A stretch of 64,000 bases of DNA, taken from Buttiauxella gaviniae. GTDB lineage: Bacteria; Pseudomonadota; Gammaproteobacteria; Enterobacterales; Enterobacteriaceae. The stretch's first letter is position 1. Every line of letters begins with the position of its first letter. A program made the position numbers and the translations under genes. Below are positions 40,381 to 50,167 of the stretch, one piece after another. The notes beneath the pieces are model-generated. The model was given only the letters and a program-made list of their open reading frames with translations, did no database searches and had not been told where the DNA came from. The DNA is taken from positions 2,480,001-2,544,000 of the forward strand of contig NZ_JBFMVT010000002.1 in NCBI RefSeq assembly GCF_040786275.1, written 5' to 3'.

Positions 40381-41148
40381 ATGTTACAGGTTTCGCATTT
40401 AAGCGCAGATTACGACGGCAAAGCCGTTCTGAATGACATTAATCTGACCGTAGATGAGGGCGAGCTGCTGGTTGTTCTCGGTCCGTCCGGCTGCGGGAAA
40501 ACCACGCTGTTAAACCTGATAGCGGGCTTTGTTCCTTATCACGCAGGCAGTATTACGCTTGCAGGCAAAACGGTCACAGGACCTGGCGCGGAACGCGGCG
40601 TAGTGTTTCAGAACGAAGGACTATTGCCGTGGAGAACGGTGCTGGATAACGTGGCTTTTGGGCTCCAGCTTGCCGGAAAACCTAAACCACAGCGCGAGGA
40701 AGTCGCACTCGATATGCTGCGTAAAGTGGGGCTTGAGGGTAAAGCAAAACGCGCAATATGGCAGCTCTCAGGCGGGCAGCGGCAGAGGGTGGGGATTGCG
40801 CGGGCGCTGGCCACTCAACCCCAGCTTTTACTGCTCGATGAGCCTTTTGGCGCGCTCGATGCCTTCACTCGCGAGCAGATGCAGACACTGTTATTGAAGC
40901 TGTGGCACGAAAGCCGCCGCCAGGTGCTGCTGATTACGCACGATATTGAAGAGGCGGTTTTCCTGGCAACCGAGCTCGTATTGCTTTCGCCAGGGCCGGG
41001 GCGGGTGCTGGAGCGTCTACCGCTTGATTTTGGCCGTCGCTTTGCCGCAGGCGAACCGTGCCGCAGCATTAAATCCGACCCTGAATTTATCGCGAAGCGC
41101 GAATACGTGTTGAGCCGGGTGTTTGAACAGCGCGAGGGTTTTTTATGA
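40381..41148 (+). CDS. tauB: Taurine ABC transporter, ATPase
   Basis: 255 residues. Walker A GPSGCGKT at 34-41, Q-loop FQNEGLLPW, signature LSGGQ at 129-133 and Walker [13 protein letters not shown] with D153-E154. It powers sulfonate import at the inner membrane. Starts 10 bp after tauA and overlaps tauC by four bases (ATGA). Confidence 0.96.
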   Translation: MLQVSHLSADYDGKAVLNDINLTVDEGELLVVLGPSGCGKTTLLNLIAGFVPYHAGSITLAGKTVTGPGAERGVVFQNEGLLPWRTVLDNVAFGLQLAGKPKPQREEVALDMLRKVGLEGKAKRAIWQLSGGQRQRVGIARALATQPQLLLLDEPFGALDAFTREQMQTLLLKLWHESRRQVLLITHDIEEAVFLATELVLLSPGPGRVLERLPLDFGRRFAAGEPCRSIKSDPEFIAKREYVLSRVFEQREGFL

Positions 41149-41972
41149 GCATCGTTATTCAGGACAAAGCCCGTCGTAAACGGATCAACGTTAGCTGGCC
41201 TTTCTCGCGCCAGCTTACACTTAGCTTCGCAACGGTAACGGCGATCATATTGCTGTGGTGGTGGGTGGCTGCGGAGCAGTGGATTAGCCCGCTGTTTTTA
41301 CCGCCGCCGGGGCAGGTGCTGAGCAAGCTGATTACCATTGCAGGACCGGAAGGATTTATGGATGCGACCTTGTGGCAGCATCTTGCCGCGAGCCTGTTGC
41401 GCATTCTCACGGCGCTTGCCGCTGCCGTGCTGATTGGTATTCCGGTCGGCATCGCTATGGGTTTAAGCCCGACGATACGTGGCATTCTTGACCCGTTAAT
41501 CGAACTGTATCGCCCGGTACCGCCACTAGCTTATCTGCCGCTGATGGTGATTTGGTTTGGTATTGGTGAAACCTCAAAAATCCTGCTGATTTACCTGGCA
41601 ATATTTGCCCCTGTCGCCATGTCGACCATGGCGGGGGTGCGAAGCGCCAAAGAGGTGCGTATCCGAGCCGCTCGGGCGCTTGGAGCAACGCGTGCTCAGG
41701 TGGTGTGGCATGTGATTCTACCTGGCGCACTTCCGGAAATTCTCACCGGCTTCCGCATTGGGCTTGGCGTGGGCTGGTCAACATTAGTCGCAGCGGAGCT
41801 TATCGCCGCTACCCGCGGACTGGGCTTTATGGTGCAGTCTGCCGGTGAATTCCTGGCAACAGACGTGGTGCTCGCGGGCATCGGGGTGATTGCCGTTATC
41901 GCATTTTGTTTAGAACTGGGTTTGCGGGCATTGCAGCGCCGTCTAACCCCATGGCATGGAGAAGGGCAATGA
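41145..41972 (+). CDS. tauC: Taurine ABC transporter, permease
   Basis: 275 residues with about six membrane segments and the EAA-type loop ([28 protein letters not shown]) that contacts the ATPase. Family length is normal. Overlaps both tauB and tauD by four bases, so the transporter and the oxygenase are translationally coupled. Confidence 0.95.
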   Translation: MSIVIQDKARRKRINVSWPFSRQLTLSFATVTAIILLWWWVAAEQWISPLFLPPPGQVLSKLITIAGPEGFMDATLWQHLAASLLRILTALAAAVLIGIPVGIAMGLSPTIRGILDPLIELYRPVPPLAYLPLMVIWFGIGETSKILLIYLAIFAPVAMSTMAGVRSAKEVRIRAARALGATRAQVVWHVILPGALPEILTGFRIGLGVGWSTLVAAELIAATRGLGFMVQSAGEFLATDVVLAGIGVIAVIAFCLELGLRALQRRLTPWHGEGQ

Positions 41973-42817
41973 GTGAAAAAGTGAATGTTACGCCACTGGG
42001 GCCATATATTGGTGCGCAAATTAGCGGCCTGACGCTGAACCGTGGTTTGAGCGATAACCAATTTGAACAGCTTTACCATGCGCTGATTCGCCATCAGGTG
42101 CTGTTCCTGCGTGACCAGCCGATTACACCGGCACAACAGCGTGCGCTGGCGCAGCGCTTCGGTGATCTACACATTCATCCGGTTTATCCGCATGCGGAAG
42201 GCGTAGAAGAGATCATCGTGCTGGATACGCATAACGATAATCCTCCCGATAATGATAACTGGCACACCGACGTGACCTTTATCGAAACGCCACCCGCTGG
42301 TGCGATTCTTGTGGCAAAACAGCTTCCGGTAACGGGGGGCGATACGCTGTGGACCAGCGGTATTGCGGCGTATGAGGCGCTTTCTGAGCCCTTCAAGCGC
42401 CTGCTTTCCGGTCTGCGAGCGGAGCACGATTTCCGCAAGTCGTTCCAGGAATACAAATATTCCCATAATGAAGTGGAACATCAGCGTTGGCGTGAAGCGG
42501 TCGCCAAAAATCCGCCGCTACTCCATCCGGTGATCCGCACGCATCCAGTGAGCGGCAAACAGGCGCTGTTTGTGAACGAAGGTTTCACCACGCGGATTGT
42601 CGATCTGTCACAAAAAGAAAGCGACGCACTGCTCGCCTTCTTGTTTGCGCACATTACTAAACCGGAATTCCAGGTGCGCTGGCGCTGGCAGGAAAACGAC
42701 ATCGCTATCTGGGATAACCGCGTCACGCAGCACTATGCGAATGCCGATTATCTTCCGGCGCGACGTATCATGCATCGCGCAACGATTCTTGGAGATAAGC
42801 CATTCTACCGGGGATAA
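41969..42817 (+). CDS. tauD: Taurine dioxygenase
   Basis: 282 residues from the ATG at 41969, which overlaps the tauC stop; a longer frame upstream is only tauC in another phase. Fe(II)/2-oxoglutarate dioxygenase: it oxidises taurine to sulfite and aminoacetaldehyde so that the sulfur can be used. The iron ligands are in place at H99, D101 (NWHTDVTF) and H255 (TQHYAN), with the 2-oxoglutarate Arg at 266. Last gene of the operon. Confidence 0.96.
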   Translation: MSEKVNVTPLGPYIGAQISGLTLNRGLSDNQFEQLYHALIRHQVLFLRDQPITPAQQRALAQRFGDLHIHPVYPHAEGVEEIIVLDTHNDNPPDNDNWHTDVTFIETPPAGAILVAKQLPVTGGDTLWTSGIAAYEALSEPFKRLLSGLRAEHDFRKSFQEYKYSHNEVEHQRWREAVAKNPPLLHPVIRTHPVSGKQALFVNEGFTTRIVDLSQKESDALLAFLFAHITKPEFQVRWRWQENDIAIWDNRVTQHYANADYLPARRIMHRATILGDKPFYRG

Positions 42818-42875
42818 TATGAAAAAAAGGCGGTGGATGGCGCATTCGTTTATCCACCGTGATCGGATAAGCTGC

Positions 42876-44060
42876 CTACTTAACCCGCACTTTTATAGCC
42901 ACCAAAGCTGCAGTGAGTAGCATCAAACTGCCCGACAGCACCAACGGCGATAACAGACCCAAATTATCCAGCGCGTAACCGCCTACTGCTGCGCCGCAGG
43001 TATTGGCGAGCTGAATGACTGCAACCTGAATAGATCCCGCCTTTTCAGCCTGATCCGCCAGTGAGCGGGTGATCCACGTTGACCAGCCGACCGGAATCAG
43101 CGCAAAGGCAAAACCCCAAATAATGGCGATGGCCGAAGCGACCACTTTATCTGAACCCCACAGCACCAGCGTCAAAGCGCTAAGCGCAAGTATCAGCGGC
43201 GCGCAGGTCAACGCCAATTTGAGTGAACGCTTGAGGAAAACAGCTGACAGAGATGTCCCGACAAAACTCGCGATACCAAAGCTCAACAGCACTAGCGTCA
43301 GGCCGTCGACGTCGAATCCCGCAAGCGTCATATACACCGGGCGGATGTAGGTGAAGAAGGCAAACTGCCCGGCAAATGTCATAAAGATTGCCGTCATACC
43401 CGCCAGCACTCCGGGGCGTTTGAGCAGGCCTAACATATTTTGCTTATGCTGCGTGGATTCACCAGGCAGCGACGGCAGCGCTTTCCATACCCAAATGATA
43501 CAGGCCAGTCCCATCAGGGCCGCGCCGTTAAACACATTACGCCAACCAATAATACTGCCCAAAAAACTACCAAGTGGTGCGGCGATAACTAATGCGATAG
43601 AAACTGCGCCAAAGATAACCGATAACGCTTTTGGCACAGTGCGTGTCGGAACCAGGCGTATGGTCAAAGAGGCTGACATCGCCCAAAAACCGCCCAGCGC
43701 AACGCCGAGACAGGCCCTGCCTATCAAGAGCATCGTGAAGTTTTCTGCGAAGGAAACGAGCAGGCAAGAAAGGGTGAGGAGAATAGAAAACAGAATTACC
43801 ACATAACGCCTGTCAGTAGCGCGAATAATACTGGTAACAAACAGGCTGGCAAACATCGCGACGAAAGCGGTAACCGTAACGGACTGACCCGCAACGCCTT
43901 CGGAAATACCCAGTTCTTGCGCCATTGGTGTCAGCAGGCTAACGGGCAAAAACTCTACGGTGATCAAACAGGCGACACAAAACGCCACGGCAAAAACCGC
44001 CGACCAGTTAGACCGCATCACTACCCTCGGCTCGATTACCTTTTCAATATGCTCACTCAT
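42876..44060 (-). CDS. nepI: NepI-type purine ribonucleoside efflux pump (MFS)
   Basis: 394 residues with 12 predicted membrane segments. [38 protein letters not shown] and [16 protein letters not shown] are close to Escherichia NepI (YicM). It exports inosine and related purine nucleosides by proton exchange. It converges on tauD with 58 bp between, with no good terminator visible. Confidence 0.92.
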   Translation of the reverse strand: MSEHIEKVIEPRVVMRSNWSAVFAVAFCVACLITVEFLPVSLLTPMAQELGISEGVAGQSVTVTAFVAMFASLFVTSIIRATDRRYVVILFSILLTLSCLLVSFAENFTMLLIGRACLGVALGGFWAMSASLTIRLVPTRTVPKALSVIFGAVSIALVIAAPLGSFLGSIIGWRNVFNGAALMGLACIIWVWKALPSLPGESTQHKQNMLGLLKRPGVLAGMTAIFMTFAGQFAFFTYIRPVYMTLAGFDVDGLTLVLLSFGIASFVGTSLSAVFLKRSLKLALTCAPLILALSALTLVLWGSDKVVASAIAIIWGFAFALIPVGWSTWITRSLADQAEKAGSIQVAVIQLANTCGAAVGGYALDNLGLLSPLVLSGSLMLLTAALVAIKVRVK

Positions 44061-44151
44061 TTATCCACCCAGCGCTGCTTCTAATAAAGCCGCGTAGTGT
44101 AGCATCGTAAGTGTGATGCATTTAACGTTTTGGCAACTTTTCCGCGATGTT

Positions 44152-44874
44152 TTAGAAATCAAGTTCCAGGGCAAAACAGAGATAGGCCATCAATTGAGAA
44201 CAGTGCTGAAACTGTTCGGCACAAAAACTAACTGCACCTGGCTTGCACAGTTCTTTGAAATCGAAATTTTTCACCGCGATAAAATCTTTGCGCTTCAATT
44301 CGGTTAACAAAGGATGTGTTTTATCAAAGCCTTTCGGTGGACGGATTAAACTATCGCCATCCATGATAAACCCGTGGTTTTGCAGCGCCTGTAACGCCTT
44401 TTGATACGCGTTGGGGTTTTCATCAATACATATACGAATGGCATTTAAGGCTTTTGATTCTGGATGCCAGATTCCTGCGGCAATAAAACAACCCTCCTCA
44501 GCAATATGCAGATATAGCCCGGGTGCATGAACATCTTTTCCCAGGAAATGACGGAATTGAATCCCGACATTAGTTTTATAGGGCGTTTTATCTTTGCTGA
44601 AACGGCTGTCCCGTTGCGGACGCATAAGGCTCCCGCCGACTTTTTTCGGCACCGCAGTGAGTTTTGATGAAATGGCGAGAATCGCGGGCTGCATTTGCTC
44701 GATAAACCGTAATGCAGGCGTTCTCACGGTATTTTCGTATTCTTCCTGATGCTCTTTAAACCACTCGCGGGAGTTATTTTGTGCAAGTTTACTCAGAAAT
44801 TGCAGAGTGGCGGGACTGAACGATGCTTGTGACAAAACCGGAGCGCTGGAGGTTTTAGGTGTTTGAGTTGCCAT
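44152..44874 (-). CDS. DUF2461-family protein
   Basis: 240 residues from the ATG at 44874 (AAGGG upstream); the open frame continues to 44952 but without support. The conserved family pattern FSPATLQFLSKLAQNNSREWFKEH, then RFSKDKTPYKTNVGIQF and LYLHIAEEGCFIAAGIWHPES, is clear. Function unknown. Ordinary chromosomal gene. Confidence 0.88.
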   Translation of the reverse strand: MATQTPKTSSAPVLSQASFSPATLQFLSKLAQNNSREWFKEHQEEYENTVRTPALRFIEQMQPAILAISSKLTAVPKKVGGSLMRPQRDSRFSKDKTPYKTNVGIQFRHFLGKDVHAPGLYLHIAEEGCFIAAGIWHPESKALNAIRICIDENPNAYQKALQALQNHGFIMDGDSLIRPPKGFDKTHPLLTELKRKDFIAVKNFDFKELCKPGAVSFCAEQFQHCSQLMAYLCFALELDF

Positions 44875-45006
44875 TATCGATGAACCCTTATTGGTGCTTA
44901 TAGAAAGGATTAAGCGGGCAAAACCGGAATTTGGTTCCTCAAGGGATACCAAATCCGGCGGTCATAGTGGATATCTCGATCTTAAACTAATGGCGGTATT
45001 TGTTGA

Positions 45007-45408
45007 TTAATTAATGCCGTTATAGCCATCGAGGAAGGTATCTTTCAATGTTTGCCCCCAAAGTTGGGTTGCTCGCTTATCTCGTGTTATCTGCGTTTTA
45101 TGGTCTTTAAGGTCCATAAACGTTTCCGTGCCGTTAGTCGCATTAGCGTTAACTTTATAAATATCATCTGCCACGGATTGCGCTTGCGCAGGGGTCAATC
45201 CTTTAGCTTTTGCATCTTGCCCCAGTGTGTATATTTGCTGATAAGCCGGCAAGTTTGTCTTTGCCGTTGCGTCTGGACGGCTTGCATAGTTCCCACCCAT
45301 CATAGTTGGATCGTGGCGAGCATAATAAAGTGAGTGACGCTCTGGGGATGTTTTAGCCGCGCAGCCACCCAGCACAAGAATCACTACAGCAATTAACAAT
45401 CTTTTCAT
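45007..45408 (-). CDS. Small lipoprotein, possibly Exc2-like
   Basis: 133 residues from an ATG at 45408. The start KRLLIAVVILVLGGC is a lipoprotein signal with lipobox LGGC, so the protein is lipid-anchored, probably in the outer membrane since the next residues are Ala-Ala-Lys rather than Asp. The body resembles proteins annotated Exc2-family lipoprotein in Enterobacter, from memory only. An upstream ATG at 45438 is possible. Confidence 0.75.
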   Translation of the reverse strand: MKRLLIAVVILVLGGCAAKTSPERHSLYYARHDPTMMGGNYASRPDATAKTNLPAYQQIYTLGQDAKAKGLTPAQAQSVADDIYKVNANATNGTETFMDLKDHKTQITRDKRATQLWGQTLKDTFLDGYNGIN

Positions 45409-45438
45409 TTTCCGCCCTTGAAATAAACATTTTTTCAA

Positions 45439-45712
45439 TAAAATTAAATAGATAACTGTAAGTTGCGGTTTAATGTATCAGGGGGGATAGGGCACCGGTT
45501 TTGATATGAATCAGAAAAAGAAGGCCTGCTGGAGCGTAATGGCGTTAGTTTAAGATCGAAATATTGGGGGTAACCACTGGTTTTTTTATTCTTGAAAATA
45601 GCGTAGAACCCATCAACTTAAACTTGCAAAAAATGTTGCGACACTAAGCATCAGAAACAAAAAAGCCACTTCGTTAGAAGTGGCTTAATCGTATGAATGT
45701 AAAGCTAAAATT
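45439..45712. other. Intergenic region up to tRNA-Ile2 fragment
   Basis: No gene seen. It contains the tRNA terminator hairpin at 45658-45686 and otherwise unremarkable sequence. Confidence 0.6.
45658..45686. terminator. Hairpin, terminator of the split tRNA-Ile2
   Basis: AAGCCACTTC, loop GTTA and GAAGTGGCTT; on the minus strand it is followed by six T residues, placing it just downstream of the tRNA 3' end. Confidence 0.75.
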
Positions 45713-45759
45713 TGGTGGCCCCTGCTGGACTTGAACCAGCGACCAAGCGATTATGAGTC
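45713..45759 (-). repeat. Prophage att site: 3' part of tRNA-Ile2 (CAT)
   Basis: On the minus strand, GACTCATAATCGC through CAGGGGCCACCA equals the 3' 47 nt of tRNA-Ile2 (the CAT-anticodon tRNA whose C34 is changed to lysidine). The 5' half is missing: upstream sequence reads GCGTTAAGATTGG instead. This is the attachment core of the P2-like prophage whose integrase lies at 46689. The complete tRNA should lie at the other prophage end. Confidence 0.88.
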
Positions 45760-45919
45760 CCAATCTTAACGCTTATAAAACAATAATTTACTTTATTTTC
45801 AACGGGTTGAGGTTAAGAATAGTAAACAATATTGTCGTATACTAAATAGCTCTGCTGCCATTTTGCTGCCATCATTTTTGAAATTTTCCTCATTTTTAAT
45901 ATTAACAAAATGAACCTTG

Positions 45920-46696
45920 TTAGTTTACAGTACGGTTTGCAATGTCTTCTAGAGCTTTGGACATGAGTTTTTCCTTAGCAAAAATAAATCTCATTTCTAG
46001 CTCTATTTTTTTATTGTCTGCTGCTGATTTCTTTCTAATGCAATCATAATCAATGTTAATTTTTTCAAATCTGTCTTCATATTCCTTTTTCGTTTTGTTA
46101 ATTTCGCATTCTTTTTCAATGGAGTCCTTCTCAAGTGATAAGGATTTTAACTTACTATCGAGCTCGTTTTTTTGCTCTTTATAGCTGGATATAAGTTTAG
46201 GGGCTATAAGAGAAATGCTGCTTTTTAATTTTTTAATGTCATTGTTGTTAAGTTCTCTTAGTTCCGCAGATTCTGAGGTTTTAATAAAGCAATTAGTTAA
46301 TGATTGTATTTCCCAGCTCTTTTCATAACATTGGGAATAAGCCAAGTTTATGAATTGAGATAGTAAATGCACTCTCAATTCAGAATATTGTTTGGAATAC
46401 TTTCCTTGCATGGCTCGAAGATTTGTTTTGGCTTGCGCAGCATCATCTTTTGCCTTGTTAATCTCACTGGATAATGATTCTAGTTCACTAGCTCTTTCTT
46501 CCAGTTTTTTATTTATAGCTGCTATCTGTTTGTCTTTTTTCTCTATTTCCAAAGTTTTTTTTGCGATTTCCTCATCTAACAAAGACTTTTGATAAACAGG
46601 TAACACTGTGTAAAAATAACCAAAAACGGCTAATATTAAAACGCCTAGTTGTGATAAATTAGCTATTCTTGCGAACCATGTATCAATTTTAGACAT
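45920..46696 (-). CDS. Membrane-anchored coiled-coil protein, prophage cargo
   Basis: 258 residues from an ATG at 46696, with GGAGG inside the end of int, which it overlaps by eight bases. One transmembrane segment at about 13-35 (LSQLGVLILAVFGYFYTVL) is followed by an extended coiled coil (about 40-115) and a second charged helical stretch (about 165-245). Such membrane coiled coils next to phage integrases often act in exclusion or abortive infection, but no family is recognised. It is the last gene of the repressor transcript and so should be made in the lysogen. Confidence 0.75.
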   Translation of the reverse strand: MSKIDTWFARIANLSQLGVLILAVFGYFYTVLPVYQKSLLDEEIAKKTLEIEKKDKQIAAINKKLEERASELESLSSEINKAKDDAAQAKTNLRAMQGKYSKQYSELRVHLLSQFINLAYSQCYEKSWEIQSLTNCFIKTSESAELRELNNNDIKKLKSSISLIAPKLISSYKEQKNELDSKLKSLSLEKDSIEKECEINKTKKEYEDRFEKINIDYDCIRKKSAADNKKIELEMRFIFAKEKLMSKALEDIANRTVN

Positions 46697-47744
46697 GTAT
46701 TTTAGCCTCCTCATCTAAAGATTCTAATTTTTTTAAATCAGATAATGGGTTTAGCGAAACAGCCTCGAACAAATGTTCTGGAGCTAAATGTGAATAGCGC
46801 ATAGTAACTTTTATATCTGTATGCCCTAAAATTCGCTGAAGTACAAGAATATTACCCCCTTTCATCATAAAATGGCTTGCAAAAGTATGTCTTAGTACAT
46901 GTGATAGCTGCCCATCAGGTAGTTCAATCCCCGCACGTTTAATGGCTCCTCGAAATGCAGAATAGCATCTAGTAAAAATCGGTTTTGACGTTCTTACTTT
47001 TGGGAGAATATCGTAAAGTTCATCGCTGATTGGAACAGCGCGGTTTTTCTTGCCCTTGGTTTTAATATAAGTGATTTTGCCGGGGCTGATTTGCTTACCT
47101 GTAAGTGACTCCGCCTCGCCCCATCGTGCGCCGGTTGCAAGGCATATTTTGACGATGGTTACTAAATCTACCGCTTTACTTTTCTCACACTCTTCCAGCA
47201 GTTGCTTGACTTCTTCGACTGTTAGCCAGGCCAGCTCTGCCTCATCAATTTTAAATTCCCGGACGTTTTCAAGCGGATTGGGCGCACTCCAGTCATCCAG
47301 CCTTTTCAGTTCGTTGAACATGGCACGGAAATACGCCAGCTCAAGATTAACGGTGCGGGGTGTCACTGCTTTTACCCGATCAGAACGTGTAATTTTCCCG
47401 CTTAAACGTTGTTCACGGTAGGTTGCAAAAAGCTTGGCGTTAAATTCAGTTGCAAGAGGGTTGCCCATGGCGAAACAGGCAAACTCCATCGCCCCCTTAC
47501 GCTTGAGGCCATCAGAGAGTGTAACTCCATGAGCATTGAACCAAGTTTCAACAAGGTCTGTAACCCGTCGCTTATCTGCTTTCTCTCCTAACCAAGGCTT
47601 ATCCTGTGCTTGATCCTTAATGTGGCGTTCAAAGGCCATAGCTTCCCCTTTGGTGGCGAATTGGCGACGAATACGCCGCCCATCTCTACCGTTGGGGAAG
47701 ACCTGAGCCTGCCACTTTCCATTGCTTAATTTGCTTACTGCCAT
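46689..47744 (-). CDS. int: P2-type prophage integrase
   Basis: 351 residues. Tyrosine recombinase with an N-terminal arm-binding region (GKWQAQVFPNGRDGRR), a SAM-like core and catalytic residues R207, H282-x-x-R285, H308 and Y317. It lies between the att site and the repressor as in P2/186. It is separated from the upstream BRCT gene by nine bases, so repressor, BRCT protein and integrase form one transcript. Confidence 0.94.
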   Translation of the reverse strand: MAVSKLSNGKWQAQVFPNGRDGRRIRRQFATKGEAMAFERHIKDQAQDKPWLGEKADKRRVTDLVETWFNAHGVTLSDGLKRKGAMEFACFAMGNPLATEFNAKLFATYREQRLSGKITRSDRVKAVTPRTVNLELAYFRAMFNELKRLDDWSAPNPLENVREFKIDEAELAWLTVEEVKQLLEECEKSKAVDLVTIVKICLATGARWGEAESLTGKQISPGKITYIKTKGKKNRAVPISDELYDILPKVRTSKPIFTRCYSAFRGAIKRAGIELPDGQLSHVLRHTFASHFMMKGGNILVLQRILGHTDIKVTMRYSHLAPEHLFEAVSLNPLSDLKKLESLDEEAKIHV

Positions 47745-47753
47745 TCTGCAGGC

Positions 47754-48653
47754 CTATTGAGATATAGAATTATTATCACGCATTAAGGTTTGCCAGTGTT
47801 CTTCACTGAGGATCTTGAGCGGAACTCCTTTATTGTCACGATAATCAATTGCCTGCTCTATCTTCCTTCCGAAGCTTTGAAATTTCCAATCCTTAGAGCT
47901 GAGGGCGCCAATAATTAGATAGTCCAAATCTTGAGTAACACGATCAACAATTTGGCAGCCAAGCTTTAAAAGGTCACTTTCACATTGTCTACGGGAGCCA
48001 CATAGAAACTTACCAGTGAGACAGACTTTACTATTTGTAGAGTTAAACTCATCAATTAGGTCAACAGGCGATGTTGTGGAATACCCATCTACAATACCCT
48101 CAGAAATATTTGAGCCAGTGAAAGCAGTAATTTCTTGTAATAATTTGGTGCGTTCTTCGTCTGTTATCACTCCATCACTCAGGATTGATTGAACCAGTTC
48201 GTAAAGATGTTTACCGGGATAGTTGCTTTTTAAAGCTGCATTTGTCGATAAGAACCAATTTAAATAGCGGATTTCTTCATCGCTTAAATGATAGTCGGAA
48301 GCAAGCCCCTTACAGAGACCTTCTAACAAGTGCTTGTCAGAATCTGCGGAGTAAAGGTCTATGTTAGGAGTGTCCATCAATCCGCGCTGCATTTCATGGA
48401 GCAGGTCTTTCAGCTCATCCAGTTCAGCCTTTTCAACCACACCATCAGAAAGAATTTCACTGATCTTTTCTCTAATGCAATTTACGAAATAGTTTTGAGA
48501 AAGAACGTCTGATTCCATGAGCCATGTATCTAGGAATATCATTTCTTTTTCGCTTAAATTTCCATCACAGGTCATTCCCTCAATCACGTTGATTAAGTTA
48601 GCAATGGCTTTATCTCTATTTTGTGTGTAGTTGAAAGCGCTAAATTGAGTCAT
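47754..48653 (-). CDS. TerB-like repeats plus BRCT domain protein
   Basis: 299 residues. Two internal repeats, about 15-90 and 106-180, share DG/DYxLS-EE-(I)-xxL-x-WxL and ILSDGV(V/I)-x-x-E, resembling TerB-like helical units. Residues 208-290 form a BRCT domain (KVCLTGKFLCGSRRQCESDLLKLG, then DYLIIGALSSKDW and KIEQAIDYR). BRCT domains bind phosphopeptides or DNA ends. It lies between repressor and integrase on the lysogenic transcript; a role in phage exclusion or DNA processing is only a guess. Confidence 0.75.
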   Translation of the reverse strand: MTQFSAFNYTQNRDKAIANLINVIEGMTCDGNLSEKEMIFLDTWLMESDVLSQNYFVNCIREKISEILSDGVVEKAELDELKDLLHEMQRGLMDTPNIDLYSADSDKHLLEGLCKGLASDYHLSDEEIRYLNWFLSTNAALKSNYPGKHLYELVQSILSDGVITDEERTKLLQEITAFTGSNISEGIVDGYSTTSPVDLIDEFNSTNSKVCLTGKFLCGSRRQCESDLLKLGCQIVDRVTQDLDYLIIGALSSKDWKFQSFGRKIEQAIDYRDNKGVPLKILSEEHWQTLMRDNNSISQ

Positions 48654-48664
48654 ACCAATATTCC

Positions 48665-49279
48665 TTATTCAGTAAACGTTATTTTGCTAATCACTCTGCC
48701 GTTGGTCTTAATATCCGATGGTGTGCATTCAAAGGATGCGGGGCCGTTCTCAACGCGTAAGCGTCCGCCAGGAAGACGATAAACTTGTCTGATACTCATA
48801 AAGCCATCGATTTCAATCAACCAGACTCCATCGTTGATTTCTCCCCTGAACTCGTCCACTAGATAGAAGGAATTTTCAAACTTCACAATGAATGGTGACG
48901 ATGCGTCTTGAGGGATGAGGCGAGAATCGTAACGAACTTGCTCAGTAGAGGAGAGAATCCCATTTGAGATTTCTTTTAATTGCAAAGGCAATCCGCTATC
49001 ACTGTCCGCTTTTGTCATGGGGGAGCCTTGCCCGGTGGTAAGCCAAAGCATAGATGCACCCGTATCAAGATGGCATGCAATTAGCCAATCATGAGGAAAA
49101 GTATCACGCATCCAGCGGTTTGCCATTGTGCTCTGAGATACCCCGAGGTGATCGCACAATGCCTGTCTGGTACTGAATCCATAGGCTTTAAGGATGCGGG
49201 TTATCGCCTCCTTTCCACCACTTTGTGATGGAAAGTTGTATTTTGAGATCGCTTGCGGGGTCTCTTTTGTGTTTGACAT
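48665..49279 (-). CDS. cI: 186-type CI repressor
   Basis: 204 residues. N-terminal HTH (ALCDHLGVSQSTMANRWMRD with FPHDWLIACHLDTGASMLWLTTG) and a C-terminal oligomerisation domain, as in phage 186 CI. It keeps the prophage silent by binding near pR. It does not have an obvious LexA-type self-cleavage site, in keeping with 186, in which a LexA-controlled antirepressor performs induction. Followed by the BRCT gene after 11 bases. Confidence 0.88.
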   Translation of the reverse strand: MSNTKETPQAISKYNFPSQSGGKEAITRILKAYGFSTRQALCDHLGVSQSTMANRWMRDTFPHDWLIACHLDTGASMLWLTTGQGSPMTKADSDSGLPLQLKEISNGILSSTEQVRYDSRLIPQDASSPFIVKFENSFYLVDEFRGEINDGVWLIEIDGFMSIRQVYRLPGGRLRVENGPASFECTPSDIKTNGRVISKITFTE

Positions 49280-49314
49280 ATTTGAAATGCGATCCTATCA
49301 TCGGTTTTGTGGTG

Positions 49315-49344
49315 TTCGGAATGGTTGCGAATAGTTCCGAATAG
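49315..49344. promoter_or_regulatory. Three 10-bp direct repeats in the immunity switch
   Basis: CGGAATGGTT, GCGAATAGTT and CCGAATAGTG follow each other without gaps between cI and the Cox/Apl gene. Phage 186 Apl is known to bind repeats spaced about one helical turn, so these are probable Apl-like sites that overlap the early promoter. Confidence 0.6.
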
Positions 49345-49379
49345 TGAAGTTTTAAACACAAACTGAGGAATAGTGCATC

Positions 49380-49616
49380 ATGAAAAGTAATTTTTCAATG
49401 CGCCCCAGCATCAATCTCGTGGTATCTGAGCCATTCATCACACTGGATGAGTTTTGTCGGCGTACTGGCTACAAACCTAGTTATGCCCGTCAAATGATCC
49501 GGGAGAACCGCCTGCCCATCAGGAAAAAAGCCGGAGTAAACAGCCTTATCGAAATCAACATGTTCGCATTGACGATGGAAGCGGCCCAAGGCTGCGAAGT
49601 CACAATGCAAGCCTGA
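49380..49616 (+). CDS. Apl/Cox-type excisionase and regulator
   Basis: 78 residues. A winged-helix pattern, FITLDEFCRRTGYKPSYARQMIRENRLPIRKK, matches Cox/Apl proteins, which repress the lysogenic promoter and direct excision. It starts the rightward early transcript opposite cI. The proposed 10-bp repeats lie directly upstream. Confidence 0.8.
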   Translation: MKSNFSMRPSINLVVSEPFITLDEFCRRTGYKPSYARQMIRENRLPIRKKAGVNSLIEINMFALTMEAAQGCEVTMQA

Positions 49617-49650
49617 TAGTTCCATTTTGGGATAAGAAAGGATTTAGAAC

Positions 49651-50160
49651 ATGTTTGATTATCGCGTTTCCAAACATCCTCACTTTGATGAAGCCTGCCG
49701 CGCTTTCGCACAGCGTCACAATATGGCGAAGCTGGCAGACCGCGCAGGCATGAATGTCCAGACGCTGCGCAACAAATTGAACCCGGAGCAACCGCATCAA
49801 CTTACGGCGCCAGAAATTTGGATGCTTACCGATATTACAGAGGATTCAACACTCGTTGACGGTTTCCTGGCTCAAATCCATTGCCTGCCATGTGTGCCGC
49901 TGAACGAAGTAGCCAGTGAGAAAATGCCTCATTACGTTTTGAATGCTACAGCAGAGATCGGTCGCGTTGCAGCAAGCGCTGTTTCTGGCGAACACCAGAC
50001 AACAACGGAACGCCGCCAGGTTATCGAAAGCATCAATTCTGTTACTCGTTTGATGGCACTAACAGCTGTTTCCCTGCACGCGCGCTTACAGTACAACCCG
50101 GCAATGGCAAGTGCTGTTGATACTGTGACGGGCCTCAGCGCTTCGTTTGGTCTGATCTGA
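49651..50160 (+). CDS. cII: 186-type CII regulator
   Basis: 169 residues. HTH (MAKLADRAGMNVQTLRNKLNPE) followed by LTAPEIWMLTDITED, as in phage 186 CII and Fels-2 homologues. CII activates transcription that establishes lysogeny. The family length and position, just after apl, agree. Confidence 0.88.
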   Translation: MFDYRVSKHPHFDEACRAFAQRHNMAKLADRAGMNVQTLRNKLNPEQPHQLTAPEIWMLTDITEDSTLVDGFLAQIHCLPCVPLNEVASEKMPHYVLNATAEIGRVAASAVSGEHQTTTERRQVIESINSVTRLMALTAVSLHARLQYNPAMASAVDTVTGLSASFGLI

Positions 50161-50167
50161 GGTGCTT

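Noticed and set aside
41906-41968. Longer TauD starting inside tauC
   Set aside because: From the ATG at 41969 the active-site residues fall on the known TauD numbering (H99, D101, H255).
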